DNA of 64,000 nt from Euptelea pleiosperma (lineage: Eukaryota > Streptophyta > Magnoliopsida > Ranunculales > Eupteleaceae). Shown here one piece after another: positions 12,358 through 23,998 of the stretch; the first letter of the stretch is position 1, and every line of letters begins with the position of its first letter. The position numbers and the translations under genes were made by a program. The stretch lies in assembly GCA_035048495.1 (NCBI GenBank), contig CM068544.1:45223893-45287892 (forward strand). Reading direction: 5' to 3'. Below the pieces are notes generated by a model that saw only the letters and a list, made by a program, of their open reading frames with translations, did not search any database and was not told the origin of the DNA.

Positions 12358-12560
12358 TCGAAGGAGATGACAGGGCAGCAGATCTCGGCACATGGAATTT
12401 GTACGGACTGACCGCCTCGGCCTCACCACACACGTACCCAGGTGAGTACTCAAGTGCTTTTTGCCAAAACACTCACCTGTGTACGTTGTAGTGAGGCCGA
12501 GGTGGTCCGATTGTACAAAATCCACGTGCCGTGATCGGCTGCCCTGTCATCGAAGTTTTA
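12358..12560. repeat. Long imperfect inverted repeat within a MITE cluster
   Basis: Two arms of roughly 75-80 bp face each other. The left runs from GATGACAGGGCAG through GACCGCCTCGGCCTCAC to CAGGTGAGT. The right runs from ACTCACCTG through GTGAGGCCGAGGTGGTC to CTGCCCTGTCATC. The loop is only about 15-20 bp, so it could form a strong hairpin. It contains no ORF of note. Confidence 0.7.
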
Positions 12561-12845
12561 CTCCTAAAATCCAACGGAAAGAAATAACCAATGAATCTGA
12601 TTTTGGTTCTATCGCTAGGTCCACCAACCAAAGAGTGAGGCAAAGTTGGCAAACATCCATACGGTCCGTTGTCTCCAAGAGTGTGACACGTTCAGGAAAG
12701 ACGGACTCAAATTTGAATTATATGTTTCTCAACACTACCACGGAAAGGAGGTTTCGCGCTGGCGCATTTAAGTTTATTGGGCCCAGGTGCGCAGTACGCC
12801 CAGCTCTTTCCCAACCCCACAATATGAGCCACGTGGTTCATATTA

Positions 12846-13240
12846 GGAGTACACCTTCGCTCACACCTGTGTGAGCAAATCCGATGACATACCACAATAT
12901 GAGCCACGTGGTACACTCCTAGAGGATGATGACCGTATGGATGTTTGGCCAGTCCCTCGTTGGACCTGAAAACAAAAAATCAGCCTGATTAGTTATGTCA
13001 GACCTTTGGATCTAGTACCCCAAATAATGGTCAATAATGCTCTAAATTCTACGGTTAAAAGAAACTCATGCAAATGACTCCAATCCAATGCTTAGAAATC
13101 ACTAATCAAGCTAAATTTTGGTTTACAAGTCCACCGAGGGACTAGCCAAACATCCATACGGTGATCATCCTCTAAGAGTGTGCCCCGTGGCTCATATTGT
13201 GATGTGTGATCGGCTTTGCTCACACACAATTGTGAGGAAG
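12846..13240. mobile_element. Foldback MITE, G-box family (copy with TTCGCTCACAC ends)
   Basis: Outer ends CACCTTCGCTCACACCTGTGTGAG on the left and a matching, slightly decayed end (GCTCACACACAATTGTGAGG) on the right. The arms carry GAGCCACGTGG and GATGTTTGGCCAGTCC. The body matches the 40.3-kb copy closely. Confidence 0.7.
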
Positions 13241-13900
13241 GTTTTCTCTCATATTAGTAGGAAAAAGGTGCGTCTTACGCACAATTGGACAAGCAACGGA
13301 GATAGGACGATAGATTTCTCTCAATGATTTATGGATTGATACGAGGGCCAGTGCGTGAGTTGTCGAGCATGCCAGCTGCTAGAAATGGAATTTCCCTACT
13401 TTCTGCATGATTTGGACTTGTTAAAAGAGCACCAAACAACACTGGGGTCACTTAGTACCAGACCATAATTTCGGGCAACCTAACCAACACTGCCATGAGT
13501 TTAGGGTAATGGTAGGTTCATAATGATGCTCACCCAGAAACTTTGATTAATTAGGTAGCAAAGAGTAAGAGAAGAATCCTGAATCCCTCCCCATTTACGA
13601 GGAGAACACATGAGAGGAAGGTAGAAGCGGGGATTAGATCCGACAACACCACGATAGGAGTGAGCGGATGGAGGTGCACATGGCTGGATGTATCACCCAT
13701 TGACCAAATTACAATTACAAGATTGTTATGCTGGCATATGTTCACCTATTTTTGGCTCTTTTTGTATCTGGTGCTTTTGGATTGTACTCACTAGTCCAGG
13801 GACACGCGTCACATTATAAAGAACAAAGAAAATTTAGCCATAACAATGAATTATACAACTACCAAAATGCTTGCGTTTGAAGTATCTAGAAACACAATTA
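13241..13900. other. Intergenic, no feature recognised
   Basis: No ORF with a recognisable domain and no terminal repeats. Confidence 0.5.
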
Positions 13901-14791
13901 GGGCTGTCAACGGATACTATTTGAATTGAATATAAGTATATCCGAATCCGAAAAAATATTTGATATCCGAATTTGATTCAATATTCGACGGATATTTTAA
14001 ATTAATATTCGAATTCGAATCCGATTAGCATATCAGATATCTGATAATATCCAATCTAAAAAATCAAATATATACATAATAAATTATTATATTTAAATAA
14101 TATATCGGATCGGATATTATCGAATCGGATATATCAATATTCGAATCCGTATCCGAAAAACATTTAGTATTAAAAAAATATCTAAATCTGATATCTTTTT
14201 TTTAGAACCTCGGCAGTGGAAAGAGGGATTTATTGATAGAAAGATAAAGGTACACCTAGCCAGGGGGACGTAAATACCTTACCCCTCGAGATGCTAACAA
14301 TAAATGAAAAATGAAGCATTCTAACAGAGGATACAAGGATGAGCAAGCTTAAGCTTTAATGTAGGGAGTACTGATCTTATCTACATTGATAAAACCGGTG
14401 AGCTGGATAGGACTAGAGTCTTTGAAATCTTCATACGATCTGGTGATTAGGAGCCCTTGAAGAGCCATATAATCTGCAATTGCATTTGACTCTTTGTAGA
14501 TAGGAATGAAAGGAATAATCGAACTCTTTAAGAGTGTCAAAGACTTTCCACCACCACTGTTTCAAATGCCAAGGAATGAGAGCGGGTTTAGTGATCCCAG
14601 AGACCACGAGCTTAGAGTCTGACTGGATATTAACTTTGTAATTCCCAATCTTCTTGCAAAGCTTCAACCCATCAAGGATAGCTCTCAGCTCCGCTAGGTT
14701 ATCTAAATCGGATATCTGGTATTTGAAATTTTCGGATAATATCCGATTTTTTGAATACAAATTCAATTTTTCAACTATCCATTGACAGCCC
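13901..14791. mobile_element. TIR-like element with degenerate GGATAT repeats
   Basis: Starts GGGCTGTCAACGGATA and ends TATCCATTGACAGCCC, an inverted pair. The interior is degenerate, built from variants of GATATCCGAATCCG. A LINE fragment is inserted in it (14197-14699), so without the LINE the element would be about 0.37 kb. A target duplication is not clear. Confidence 0.6.
14197..14699 (-). mobile_element. 5'-truncated LINE with RNase H-like domain
   Basis: The minus strand encodes the end of a plant LINE ORF2. The RNase H-like part shows AELRAILDGLKLC and QSDSKLVV, then after a frameshift ESNAIADYMALQG. The poly(A) tail is the T run at 14196-14203. Near-identical 18-bp direct repeats flank it: 14179-14196 and 14700-14717 (TATCTAAATCGGATATCT, one mismatch). 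This is a typical target-primed insertion, truncated at the 5' end and inactive. Confidence 0.85.
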
Positions 14792-16670
14792 TCAACACAT
14801 TGGACAATCTTGGAAAGCTCAACATGCGTACATATGGAAGCACGATTTTGACTCCAGGAGCATTTTTTGAAAAATTCGTAATTCATTCTACTCAAATCCT
14901 ATTAAGGCCCCGCTTGATATCCTGTATGTAGTTTGCAGGAAAATGTTTGTAGGCAAATATTTGTTTGGAAAATATTGATATCGTTGGGCAAATGGGAGAG
15001 CTATTGGGGGAGAGTCGGGGAGACCAAGGGGATGAGAGAGTCATCTGCCTATTGTTTGCAGCTGATTGCAGCCACTTTTGGCATAATTGATTGGGTCTAT
15101 AGAATTGGGATTCCAAGTCCTTAAAAACTTATAATTCCACAATCCAATTTCTTCATTATTGACTATTGAGTTAAGACCATCAACATGATTTAGCATCTGT
15201 AAACTAAATCCAAATCCGTATCTGATCCATATTACATGATCCATCCTTAACCCATGATCAACATTACATTAGTCTGATCCGCCAGGTTTTGACCCAGTCG
15301 AGTTAACAAGGTGAGATTCTAGTAAACTCGGTCATTTTCGTATGCAACGCTTTGAAATCACTAATCAGGCTAATTTTTGGTTTGTAGGCCCACTTAGCGT
15401 TGGGACAAACATCCATAGGGTAAAAAATCTACAAGAATATGCCCCGTGGCTCATATTGTGGTCGGTCAGTGAAGCAAGGGCGTTTTAGTAATAAATGAAA
15501 AAGTGTCACCAACACTCCTCTGAGGGTCAAGTTCGTTATAGAATAGATGTGTGTTGATGGGGTAGGACGCGTCAGCCTGTAATTTTAACCCGACGAGCCA
15601 GGACGGGCCTGTTGACAGTGTCGGGCGGAGTCAAATTCCAGGGCTTAGGCCAAGGCCCGGCACAAGGTCCTTAGTGGTGCCGGGCCTTGGGCTGAGCATT
15701 GTCTGGCCGGACCTCAGCCTGGACAGACCTGGTCAATTTATTAAAAAAAAAACAAAACGCTGGTCGGGCAGCCGGGTTGGCTCGGGATGGTTTTGGGCTT
15801 GGCTGGGCTTCAAGGGGCAGGCCTGGCCCCTGCCTAAAGACCTAACGGGCTGGCCCAGGACCGGCCTGGCTCAGGCTACCGGCCATAAATTACAGGTAGG
15901 TAGTGCCATACCAAGGTTTGCCTTTGTCAAACTTGTATAGGACCCGGTACCAAGTTTGATAGGACCTCTCCCAAAATACAATGTGGCACTCTTTCGGACC
16001 TATTGATCCCATGAATATTTGGCTCACCCCTTGGTGGACTTAACACACAAAAAATCGGCTTATTTGAGTTGTTTTCGTCACGAGGGGGTTGGTATTCATC
16101 TATAGGCCTGGGCATGAAGACCATGAAAAAAAAGCAGCTCAAATCTGAATACAATAAATCATCAATCAGGCTCATTTATGGTGTAGGTACACCATGTTGT
16201 GGGCCAAAATTCGTGGGTCAGTGGGCTGGGAAAATGTGCCAGGTGGCAGTTTGGGGAGGGGTCCGTTCAAACTTGCATATGACCGGGTACTATTGGGCTT
16301 GATTAAGCTCTGTCAAAGCCTGACCCTGGACCTAAGTTGGTAGGTCCAAGCTTAGCATTGGCCATAAGGGGTCAAATAATAAGCCCGAGCCGAGGTTTTC
16401 TGCTCGGGCCTAAGCTGTTTTTTGTCAAAAGTTAGGCCCAAGACCAGCTCATTTATTTACGAGACCAAAAACATTATAGACCGAGTAGGGGTGCCAATGG
16501 GTCGGTTCCGGTTCGTATCAAGGTACACTCTGAAACCTAATATGTTCAGGTACAATGGTTCTGGTTCCTAAACAAGTGGACCCCGAACCGGAACTAAATA
16601 TCCGGTTTTCCCATGGGCTAATTAGATAGAAATTGACTCTCCTAAGACAAAGGCAAAAGGGCAACCAACA
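14792..16670. other. Intergenic with degenerate repeat debris
   Basis: A half-arm of the G-box MITE family is visible near 15355-15470 (TTTTTGGTTTGTAGGCCCAC and CCCCGTGGCTCATATTGTG). A G+C-rich stretch at about 15590-15900 is built from GGCCTGG/CCAGGCC-like words. No gene recognised. Confidence 0.5.
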
Positions 16671-16673
16671 TTA

Positions 16674-17040
16674 GAGCATCTCCAACGGAGGTCTCCAATT
16701 TGCAGCACAAAAATATTAATTTTTAATATAAAGTGCTTTTACAGCACTTCGGTAACCGTGTCTACTCCAACCGCAGTCTCTTGTTTTATCTCTAAATCAC
16801 TGTTCCTCTCAAAAGCAATAAGGATACAAATGGAAATAGAATTTAATATATCATTTGAGAAAGGTCAAAACTGTCATTAATCAACGTCAACAGTAATAGA
16901 GACCCTCATCCGGGGTCTCTAAATTTAGAGACTCAAAAAGGGGTCTCTAGAATAGAGACCCCTTTTGGAGTACGGTTGGAGGGTTGTTTTTAGCCGACGA
17001 CTCTCTATTTTAAAGAAATAGAGCACGGTTGGAGATGCTC
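16674..17040. mobile_element. Tourist/Harbinger-like MITE
   Basis: A 367-bp element with termini GAGCATCTCCAACGG and CGGTTGGAGATGCTC and a TTA duplication on both sides (16671-16673, 17041-17043). The interior has further inverted GGGGTCTCTA words. This terminal sequence is a well-known plant PIF/Harbinger-type MITE signature. Confidence 0.85.
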
Positions 17041-17361
17041 TTATTAAGTCAAGTTACTTGGATATATTTGACCTGTTGGATAGTTTTATGGCTAATAAGA
17101 ACCAAGACCAGAAAAGATCGAGTCATCAAAATGCAATACGGGACAGAAAGATTTAAACAACATGGCTATTATGAACCACACGATTAACATAGGTAACATG
17201 ATATATATATTAAAGAAAAACAAGCCCAAAAGACACGAACGACACTCGCACACTGATCACATATTTTCTTCTTCTTTTATTTATGATGATTATCCATCGA
17301 TCATCATCCTTCTCAGTACGTACTCTTTCACTGTAACAGAAGAAGACCATGCACCTTTGTC

Positions 17362-17838
17362 TCAGCCGGAGATTTCAATGGCCTTGACTTCAGGCTTCTT
17401 TACCTCCTCCTTTGGAACAGTCACGGTGAGAACTCCGTTCTCCATGGTGGCCTTCACCTGATCCACCTTGGCATTTTCTGGTAATCGGAATCGACGGAGG
17501 AACTTGCCGCTGCTGCGCTCGATGCGATGCCACTTGTCGTTTTTCTCTTCCTTCTCCCTGCTCCTCTCTCCGCTTATCTGTAGGACTCTGTCCTCTTCGA
17601 CTTCAACCTTCACCTCCTCCTTGTTGAGCCCAGGAAGGTCAGCTTTGAAGACGTGAGCTTCAGGGGTCTCCTTCCAATCGATACGGGTGTTGGCTATTGC
17701 AGAGGTTTCCTTCGAGAATTCAGAGCGAGTGAGGGAACTCGGGAAGTTAAAATCCTGGAAAGGATCCCAGATGTCTAGGGAGAAGGGGTCGAACACGTTG
17801 CTTCGTCGCCCACCAAAGATGCTGGGAATGATCGACAT
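17362..17838 (-). CDS. HSP18: Class I small heat-shock protein (158 aa)
   Basis: Intronless, 158 aa, beginning [10 protein letters not shown] with the class I N-terminal motif [14 protein letters not shown]. The alpha-crystallin domain spans about residues 52-145 ([18 protein letters not shown] to [13 protein letters not shown]). The C-terminal extension holds the IEI (I-x-I) anchor. This is a cytosolic ATP-independent chaperone that binds unfolding proteins as an oligomer. I chose the inner ATG at 17838 because it gives the standard class I N-terminus; the longer open frame upstream runs through the TATA box. TATAAATA lies 111 bp upstream and two TTCGAGAA heat-shock-element cores lie just beyond, consistent with heat induction. 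A second class I gene lies 3.1 kb away in divergent orientation. Confidence 0.95.
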   Translation of the reverse strand: MSIIPSIFGGRRSNVFDPFSLDIWDPFQDFNFPSSLTRSEFSKETSAIANTRIDWKETPEAHVFKADLPGLNKEEVKVEVEEDRVLQISGERSREKEEKNDKWHRIERSSGKFLRRFRLPENAKVDQVKATMENGVLTVTVPKEEVKKPEVKAIEISG

Positions 17839-17948
17839 TTTCTCTCTTGGGGAATGAAGGAGATTCTGGTAAGACTGCGTAGAAGAAAGCTTGTGTAATG
17901 TGAGAAATCCACCAATGCTGTCTGCAGGAAGAGGTAGAAGTGGACAGG

Positions 17949-17956
17949 TATTTATA
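17949..17956 (-). promoter_or_regulatory. TATA box of the minus-strand sHSP gene
   Basis: Reads TATAAATA on the minus strand, 111 bp upstream of the ATG, giving a plausible 5' leader of about 80 nt. Confidence 0.75.
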
Positions 17957-17982
17957 GGGGGATTGGAAAGGGAAAGGTCAGT

Positions 17983-17990
17983 TTCGAGAA
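17983..17990 (-). promoter_or_regulatory. Heat-shock element core
   Basis: TTCGAGAA, a TTCnnGAA core, 27 bp upstream of the TATA box. This spacing is typical of plant sHSP promoters. Confidence 0.7.
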
Positions 17991-18038
17991 ATAGTCTACA
18001 TTTTCCTTTCCTCTTAATTTGTGGGCCAATCGGGAGTT

Positions 18039-18046
18039 TTCGAGAA
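18039..18046 (-). promoter_or_regulatory. Second heat-shock element core
   Basis: A second TTCGAGAA, followed by another GAA three bases on, about 50 bp further upstream than the first. Confidence 0.65.
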
Positions 18047-18340
18047 GAAAGATGGAGATCTCTACTCCAGAGAGTGAGAGAGACATCCAGAATCCACGTG
18101 GAAAGAAAAAGAGAATATAGCGACTTTTTTCCTTCCTTTTCCACCCATAGATTGAAGTTATTGAACGATGGATGATGGAATAATAATGTGGAATCTCTAT
18201 CTACGAGCTTCTACAATCTTCTTTTTACTTGGCGTCAAAATCACATCCAGTACTCCGACTCATCCCTATGCGCGCCATCCTTCAACATTCTATAAAGGGA
18301 CACGTGGCAAAATTACTGGTGAAAAATTAAACTACCAAGT

Positions 18341-19131
18341 CATGCATGGAAAAATTTGGAAAAAATTTAGATGCAGAGGACTTTGGATGCAGTCGATGCA
18401 GGGGGCTCTTGTGGGCCTACATAGATCGCTGCCTTAGGCCCACCAACAACATGGATGTTTAGTCCACCCCTTTTTGGATATACATGCAAAAAATCAGTCT
18501 GATTGGTTTTCTTTATCCATATATTTTAGCACATTTTTAAGATTGATTCTAGCCGTTAGATTCAAGCATGGTTTTTGCATATTTTTTGATACTTAATCCA
18601 ACAGCTAGAAATTAACAATCAAGCTGATTTTTGCTGTGTATATCCACCAAGGGATGAGCTAAACATCCATGCGGTTGGTGGGCCCAAAACAGTGATCTAT
18701 GTAGGGCCACGAGAGTCCTCTGCATCGAGAGCATCCAAAATCCTCACGTTGCATTTGCAGTCGATACAGAGGGTTCTCAATCTCATGGCCCTAAATAGCT
18801 CATTTTTTGGGTCCATTCTTAGCCCACCCCAATTTGGACATACGTACAAAAAATCCGTCTGATTGGTTTTCTATAGCATAGATTTTAGTACTTTTTTAAG
18901 ATTGATTCTATCCGTTGGATTCAAGCATTTTTTTGTATATTTTTAGGTATGTATTTAATCCAACGGCTATAGATGATCAATCAAGCTGATTTTTGGTATG
19001 TATGTTTACTAAGGGGTGGGCTATACATCCATGCGCGCGCGGTTAGTGGGCCTAAAAAAATTATGGCTACGTGAGCTCTCTACATCAATTACATCTAAAG
19101 TCCTCTGCATCTAAAATTTTTCCGCCATGCA
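18341..19131. mobile_element. Composite foldback MITE, two tandem units
   Basis: Outer ends are inverted: CATGCATGG...AGATGCAGAGGACTTTGGATG on the left, CTCTGCATCTAAAATTTTTCC...CATGCATAA on the right. Inside are two tandem units, each with TGGATGTTTAGTCCACCCC-type left arms and GGGCTAAACATCCATGCGG-type right arms. The middle junction (about 18720-18790) repeats the CTCTGCATCGAGAGCATCC motif. No coding capacity. Confidence 0.65.
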
Positions 19132-19309
19132 TAACACCAAAAAGAAAAAAGGAAACATACTCGTCATAGAACGGGAGATAATTTTCGTATAGTGTCACCT
19201 TAAATCTCAGCCCCTGGATTTGAAAATAGTGACTCATTAAAAGGTTATAATGTCATTATGCCGAATCTGTGGGGTGATATATTAAGGTAGCATTACAATA
19301 AGGTACTAC

Positions 19310-19640
19310 CGGGGCTATGACAGATTGTAACGCACAGGACTAAAAATGGGATAAAACTGGAAAATAACGGATCTAAATTTCAAAATTTGTATTTTAAAAT
19401 TTTCAGTAAAATTTATAATGAAAAATAACTGGTATTTTTTTAACAAGTTTTTTCATAAATAAGGGGCGTTATTTTTGTTATAACAGCCATTATTTTAAAA
19501 AATTGGTTGTTATAACAAAAATAACAACATTTATTTTTTAAACCTTAAAACAGTATGATACGTAACGGGGAGGTTTGTTTTCATTATAATTGCCTATATT
19601 TTTGCTATAACAGCCATTTTTTAAAACCATGGTTTTAAAC
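19310..19640. mobile_element. Degenerate hAT-type MITE, ATAACGG subfamily
   Basis: ATAACGG/CCGTTAT-like words and a CCATGG end following TTTTAAAA are present, but the left terminus is not recognisable. Confidence 0.45.
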
Positions 19641-19659
19641 TAGGGGACGTCATGTGCAT

Positions 19660-20680
19660 CGTGCAACTTACACATGGCACACTCTTAGAGATAATTGACT
19701 AAAGGGGTGTTTGACCCATTCCTAAGTGGACTTACATTCCAAAATTCATCTTGATTAATAATTTCTATCTGTTAGATTAGAGTTTTTTTTGGTTTATATT
19801 TAACCATCGATATCAAGCATTATTTAGGAGAATTGGCACACTTTTATTCAAGTGACCATATGCATGTTTGGCCCATTCCTGAGTGGACCTACATGAAAAA
19901 AACCAGCTTGATTAGTGAATTTTAAGTATTCGATTAGATTCATTTTAATGGATTAATTTTTAATTGTAGAATTTGAGCATTACTTTTAATGGATTAATTT
20001 TTAACTGTAGAATTTGAGCATTACTTTATAGCACGCAACTTGAGGTACATATTTGGCCAATGACAAAACTACATCAACATCCACATCAATGGACCTTGGA
20101 CCATGAGATCATTACTTTTTTTAACAATTGAGTAAGCATGGAGAATTTTAATTAAATTTTATTTTTTTTTGCAAACATTCAATCTTGGCACACTCTTAGA
20201 TACCACTGACCGAATGTATGTTTGGCCATCCCTAGGTGGATCTACATACTAAAAGTCATCCTGATAAGTAATTTATATCCATTGGATTAGACCATTTTCT
20301 TGGTTTATTTTTTAACTGTGGATTTTGAACATTATGATCCAAAGGTTAGAAATTATTAATCAGGTTGATTTTTGTAGTGTAAATCTACTTAGGGATAGGC
20401 CCAGTGGTGGACCTAGGAAGGGTCCATGGGGGGGCAGTTGCCCCCTTCAACTTTGAAATTCTATGGAATTTTTTTTTTTTACTTCTAAAATTACATTTTT
20501 CCTTTGGTTTGCCTCCCACGGGTTTCTTCTTTTTTTTGCTATTTTATCCCCTTGAGCAATTTTTTTGTGATTTTGCCCCTCCTTGATCAAAATCCTGGCT
20601 CTACCACCGGATGGGCCAACCATCTATATTGTCAGTTGCCTCTAATAGTGTGCCACGTGGCTCACACTGTGGCCCGTCAA
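19660..20680. repeat. Degenerate G-box-family arms, several pieces
   Basis: Pieces such as ACATGGCACACTCTTAGAG, GTTTGGCCCATTCCTGAGTGG and GTGCCACGTGGCTCACAC are recognisable. A direct repeat of about 50 bp is seen at about 19940-19990 and 19985-20030 (TTTTAATGGATTAATTTTTA). A younger hAT-like insertion interrupts it at 20402-20609. A perfect GCCACGTGGC is at 20652-20661, about 310 bp upstream of the plus-strand sHSP start. Confidence 0.5.
20402..20609. mobile_element. hAT-like MITE with CAGTGGTGG ends
   Basis: A 208-bp insertion with ends CAGTGGTGGACC and GGCTCTACCACCG. It is flanked by an 8-bp duplication with one mismatch, GATAGGCC (20394-20401) and GATGGGCC (20610-20617). Confidence 0.75.
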
Positions 20681-20853
20681 AATCAAAATAACCAAATTAC
20701 CTTGTTCTTCTCAGTATGACTAGGAACAAAGGTTGGGGTACTTTGGTCATTTTGATTTTGATTTTTTTTTAAGCATTCATTACCACCGAAGATGAAGGAA
20801 AGTGGTAGAAGGTTAGATTAAATTATTAAATATGAAGAGTACAGAAGAGCCCC

Positions 20854-20861
20854 GAAACTTC
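20854..20861 (+). promoter_or_regulatory. Heat-shock element core of the plus-strand sHSP gene
   Basis: GAAACTTC fits nGAAnnTTCn, about 107 bp upstream of the ATG, with a weak third unit (AAGAC) following. Confidence 0.6.
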
Positions 20862-20968
20862 AAGACCAACCGCACAATCCCTTTAAATGTTGCATGACAC
20901 CATCCACTAATTCATCGTCCAAAAATTGCATTGTGAATCAAACTCTTTAACTGTTCCTCTAAGCAAAG

Positions 20969-21400
20969 ATGTCTCTCATTCCTAGTTTGCTAGGCAACCG
21001 AAGCTTATTCGACCCATTCTCAGCTGAAATTTGGGATCGTTTCAGCTCCAGTGAAATTTCTGCATTTACCAACACACAAATCGATTGGAAAGAGACTCCT
21101 GAAGCCCATGTCATCAAGGCCGATGTTCCCGGTCTCAATAAGGAAGAGGTGAAGGTGGAAGTCGAAGAGGGGAGGGTCCTCCACATAAGTGGAGAGCGAA
21201 ATGTTGAGAAAGAAGACAAGGATGACAAGTGGCACCGCATTGAGAGGAGCCGTGGTAGGTTCCTTAGGAGGTTCCGATTGCCGGAGAATGCTAAGGTTGA
21301 CCAAGTCAAGGCATCAATGGAGAATGGTGTTCTCACTGTTACAATCCCCAAAGAGGAGGTCAAGAAGCCTGAAGTGAAGGCGATTGAGATCAATGGTTAA
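20969..21400 (+). CDS. HSP17: Class I small heat-shock protein (143 aa)
   Basis: Intronless, 143 aa, beginning [10 protein letters not shown] with the class I motif [14 protein letters not shown]. The alpha-crystallin domain runs from [18 protein letters not shown] to [13 protein letters not shown], and the C-terminal IEI motif is present. It matches its 17.4-kb neighbour closely through the domain. It lacks about 12-15 residues of the variable N-terminal segment, leaving a shorter arm between the IWD motif and the core, which may change substrate or oligomer properties (inference). A heat-shock element lies about 110 bp upstream. The promoter has no strong TATA box that I can see; TTTAAAT at about 20882 is the best candidate. 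Confidence 0.95.
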   Translation: MSLIPSLLGNRSLFDPFSAEIWDRFSSSEISAFTNTQIDWKETPEAHVIKADVPGLNKEEVKVEVEEGRVLHISGERNVEKEDKDDKWHRIERSRGRFLRRFRLPENAKVDQVKASMENGVLTVTIPKEEVKKPEVKAIEING

Positions 21401-21533
21401 GAAACTGCCATCACAAAATGGTACTTAAATAAGGGATTGGTGTTGATTGTCGTGTGTTGATTTTCTGTTCGTCCGTTTCCTATATATGTTTGGTGGTGTG
21501 TAGTGTGTACTCTAATCATATCCCAAGCTAGTA

Positions 21534-21539
21534 AATAAA
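21534..21539 (+). terminator. Polyadenylation signal of the plus-strand sHSP gene
   Basis: AATAAA, about 135 bp after the stop codon. Confidence 0.55.
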
Positions 21540-22015
21540 AATTCACCGTTTTAAATTGTGTCCTTTGATGTATGTTTTCCATGTGGTCCAACCGCTAATT
21601 AAGAGCATAGAACCGTCCAACCATGAAAACCAATGATCAAACCAGCACATAATAATTAAAAAAAAAAAAAAAAAACTATAGGACAAAGCATCTGTGTACT
21701 TTTTATTTATAGAGGAGTTAAAATTATCATCATTATAAAGAAATTGAAAGGAGATTGTTACTAGCTAAGTTTTCTCATTCATGAGGGTGGGATGGCAATT
21801 TGGCCTGTCGGGCCGGGTCTGATGGAATAAGCAAATCCTGGGCACGGCCCGTGGCCGCCAGGCGGATCGGGCCTAGAGGGTCCAGGCCATGGGCCTGGTT
21901 GGCGGGTTGAGGGCACCCGAAACCCTTAGTTCTTTTATCATATTTTTTTATTACAAAAATACCCTTTTGAAACTTTTTTACGCACCCTCTTTTCAACTGT
22001 TTTACCAACGGGTTT

Positions 22016-22391
22016 TGAGTCTTGTGACCGAATCTGGTCACAACCCACAACAGGAGTCACGTGGCACTCTTAGTGGACGCTGGCCGTATGGATGTTTGGC
22101 ATGTCCCTCGGTGGACCTACAAACCAAAAATCGGCCTGATTAGTAAATTCAAAGTGTTAGATTGAAGTCATTTTCATGGGTTGATTTTAACTGTAGGAAT
22201 CTGAGCATTATTTGGGTGCAAAGATCCAAAGGTTGTAAATTACTAATCAGGCTGATTTTTGGTTTGCAGGTCCACCAAGGGACTGGCCAAACATCCATAC
22301 GATCAGTGTTTACTAAGAGTGTGCCACGTGGATCCTATTGTAGGTTGTGACTGGATTTGGTCAAACCCATTGTGACAAGAAGTTTTACTCC
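22016..22391. mobile_element. Foldback MITE, G-box family (TGACC-hairpin ends)
   Basis: Termini GAGTCTTGTGACCGAATCTGG on the left and a matching inverted end finishing GACAAGAAGTTTTAC on the right. The body is as in the other copies (CGTATGGATGTTTGGC, AAATCGGCCTGATTAG and reverse). It uses a third version of the terminal hairpin module. Confidence 0.7.
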
Positions 22392-22679
22392 TTACACTTG
22401 TGCTGAAATGGGGAAGGGTGCCCTCACAGAGTTTGAAATCTAAGTGGGGTGCTCTGAGCAGGTCGGCTGCTCTCATATTTTGTGGGGTGCAACTAAAATA
22501 CCCATTTTCTAAAGTGGCACCTGTTGGGGTTTCACTTGTACATTGAGAGTGTTAAAGAGACAAACTATGTGATTGATCTTTAGAATCTCTCTATATTTTG
22601 TTGGTTAATGAAAGTCGATTTGATCATGTATTGTGTTGTTTTGTGTAAGATCCTATGAAAATATGAATGAGATCCATAT

Positions 22680-22910
22680 ATTTTTTTATGGATCATTGTT
22701 CGAATTCAGATCATGTATCATGGATTCGAGTTAGATATAAATTCAGATATCGATCATTATATATATTAAAAATCGAAGTTGGATCCGAATCTACTTATAT
22801 TCAACCTGGATCCGAAAAATGATACTTAAAGTTGAATATGGATCCGGATCTATTTAGATCCCCGTGTCGCACGTACAGATTCAAATCAAGATATAGATCA
22901 TGATATTAAA
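22680..22910. repeat. Degenerate GGATCCGAATC repeat tract
   Basis: Several imperfect copies of GGATCCGAATCT-like words in AT-rich sequence. No coding potential; origin unknown. Confidence 0.4.
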
Positions 22911-22985
22911 ACTATGCCCACCCTTTACAATTGGAAGAAGCAATTCATTCTCTCTTTCCACCAAAGCTAAGAAAAAAGAGTCTAA

Positions 22986-23485
22986 GGGTCCGTTTGGTAC
23001 GTGAGAAAAAGAGTTCCGACGGCGAATATTATCTTGGCTAAATATTTGCTCATATCAATATTTAACAATGTTTGGTATGTGTTGTCTGAGCTAGTTCACT
23101 TCAACTTACTTCATTTTCTTTCAATTTGAGTGGGTCCCACATATCAAAGTAAGTCAAAAATAAGTTGGGCAAGTGCGGGAACCACATATTATGTCAAAGG
23201 ATAAAAAAAAAAAAATTTATTTTTATCTTTTTTATATATTAAAAATTTATTTTTATTGAAAATAGTGATTTTCCGGCGAGAAAACAAAATTTTCTCACCA
23301 AGGCATAATCGGCGTGAAAATATTTACACGGGGGAGGTGATCAAATGTTTTCCCGCCGCGGAGGGCAAATATGTGGGCCTGGCTAAATATTCGCCAAGGG
23401 CGAGTGGCTGCCAAACGCACCCGGGTGAATATTAGCGTGGCTAAATATTTTATTTTCCTGCTGCGGTGCGTTACCAAACAGGCCC
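22986..23485. mobile_element. TIR MITE with GGGTCCGTTTGG ends
   Basis: Ends GGGTCCGTTTGGTA and TACCAAACAGGCCC, flanked by TAA on both sides (22983-22985, 23486-23488). The interior has inverted GGCTAAATATTTGC-like words. The 3-bp TAA duplication suggests PIF/Harbinger type. No ORF. Confidence 0.7.
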
Positions 23486-23998
23486 TAAAAATCAAATCTA
23501 TTCCCATTTCGTTAGCTTATTCTTCTGTACTTTGCAAAAGCAAACGTTGTCACAAAAAGCCCATCAAGCTTTCTCCTCTAATTTATAAAAAAAAAAAAAA
23601 AATGAATTTTTTTTTGATCGGTAAAAAAAATCATTTACTTGCAAAGCTTTTGTATTTTTAAAGGAAATTAATCTTTTTTGTACGTAGAATCTAATTTTCT
23701 TTTGAAATTAATTTGGACTTCATTCATGCATCTACTCCAAAAAGTGTTTTTTTTTTTTTGTTCACCATCGTGGGAGGGCCCCACGGATTAGCAGGTGAAA
23801 CCTACTCCAAAAAGTTGAAACACGAGAAAGGGCAAGGCAAATGGGACGTCACGTTTAAGACTTTCTCATTAATTCTAAATGAATCTCTCCTCATTTTACC
23901 CGGATTGGGATAGAAAATCTAAATTTGCTTTCCAGATTGCCGTGTCCACACGTATCCACATGTCACTTTCTAATGCTGTAGCTCAGAGATGTATGACC

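Noticed and set aside
17839..18144. Upstream extension of the sHSP reading frame
   Set aside because: It passes through the TATA box and heat-shock elements, and the class I N-terminus MSIIPS begins at 17838.
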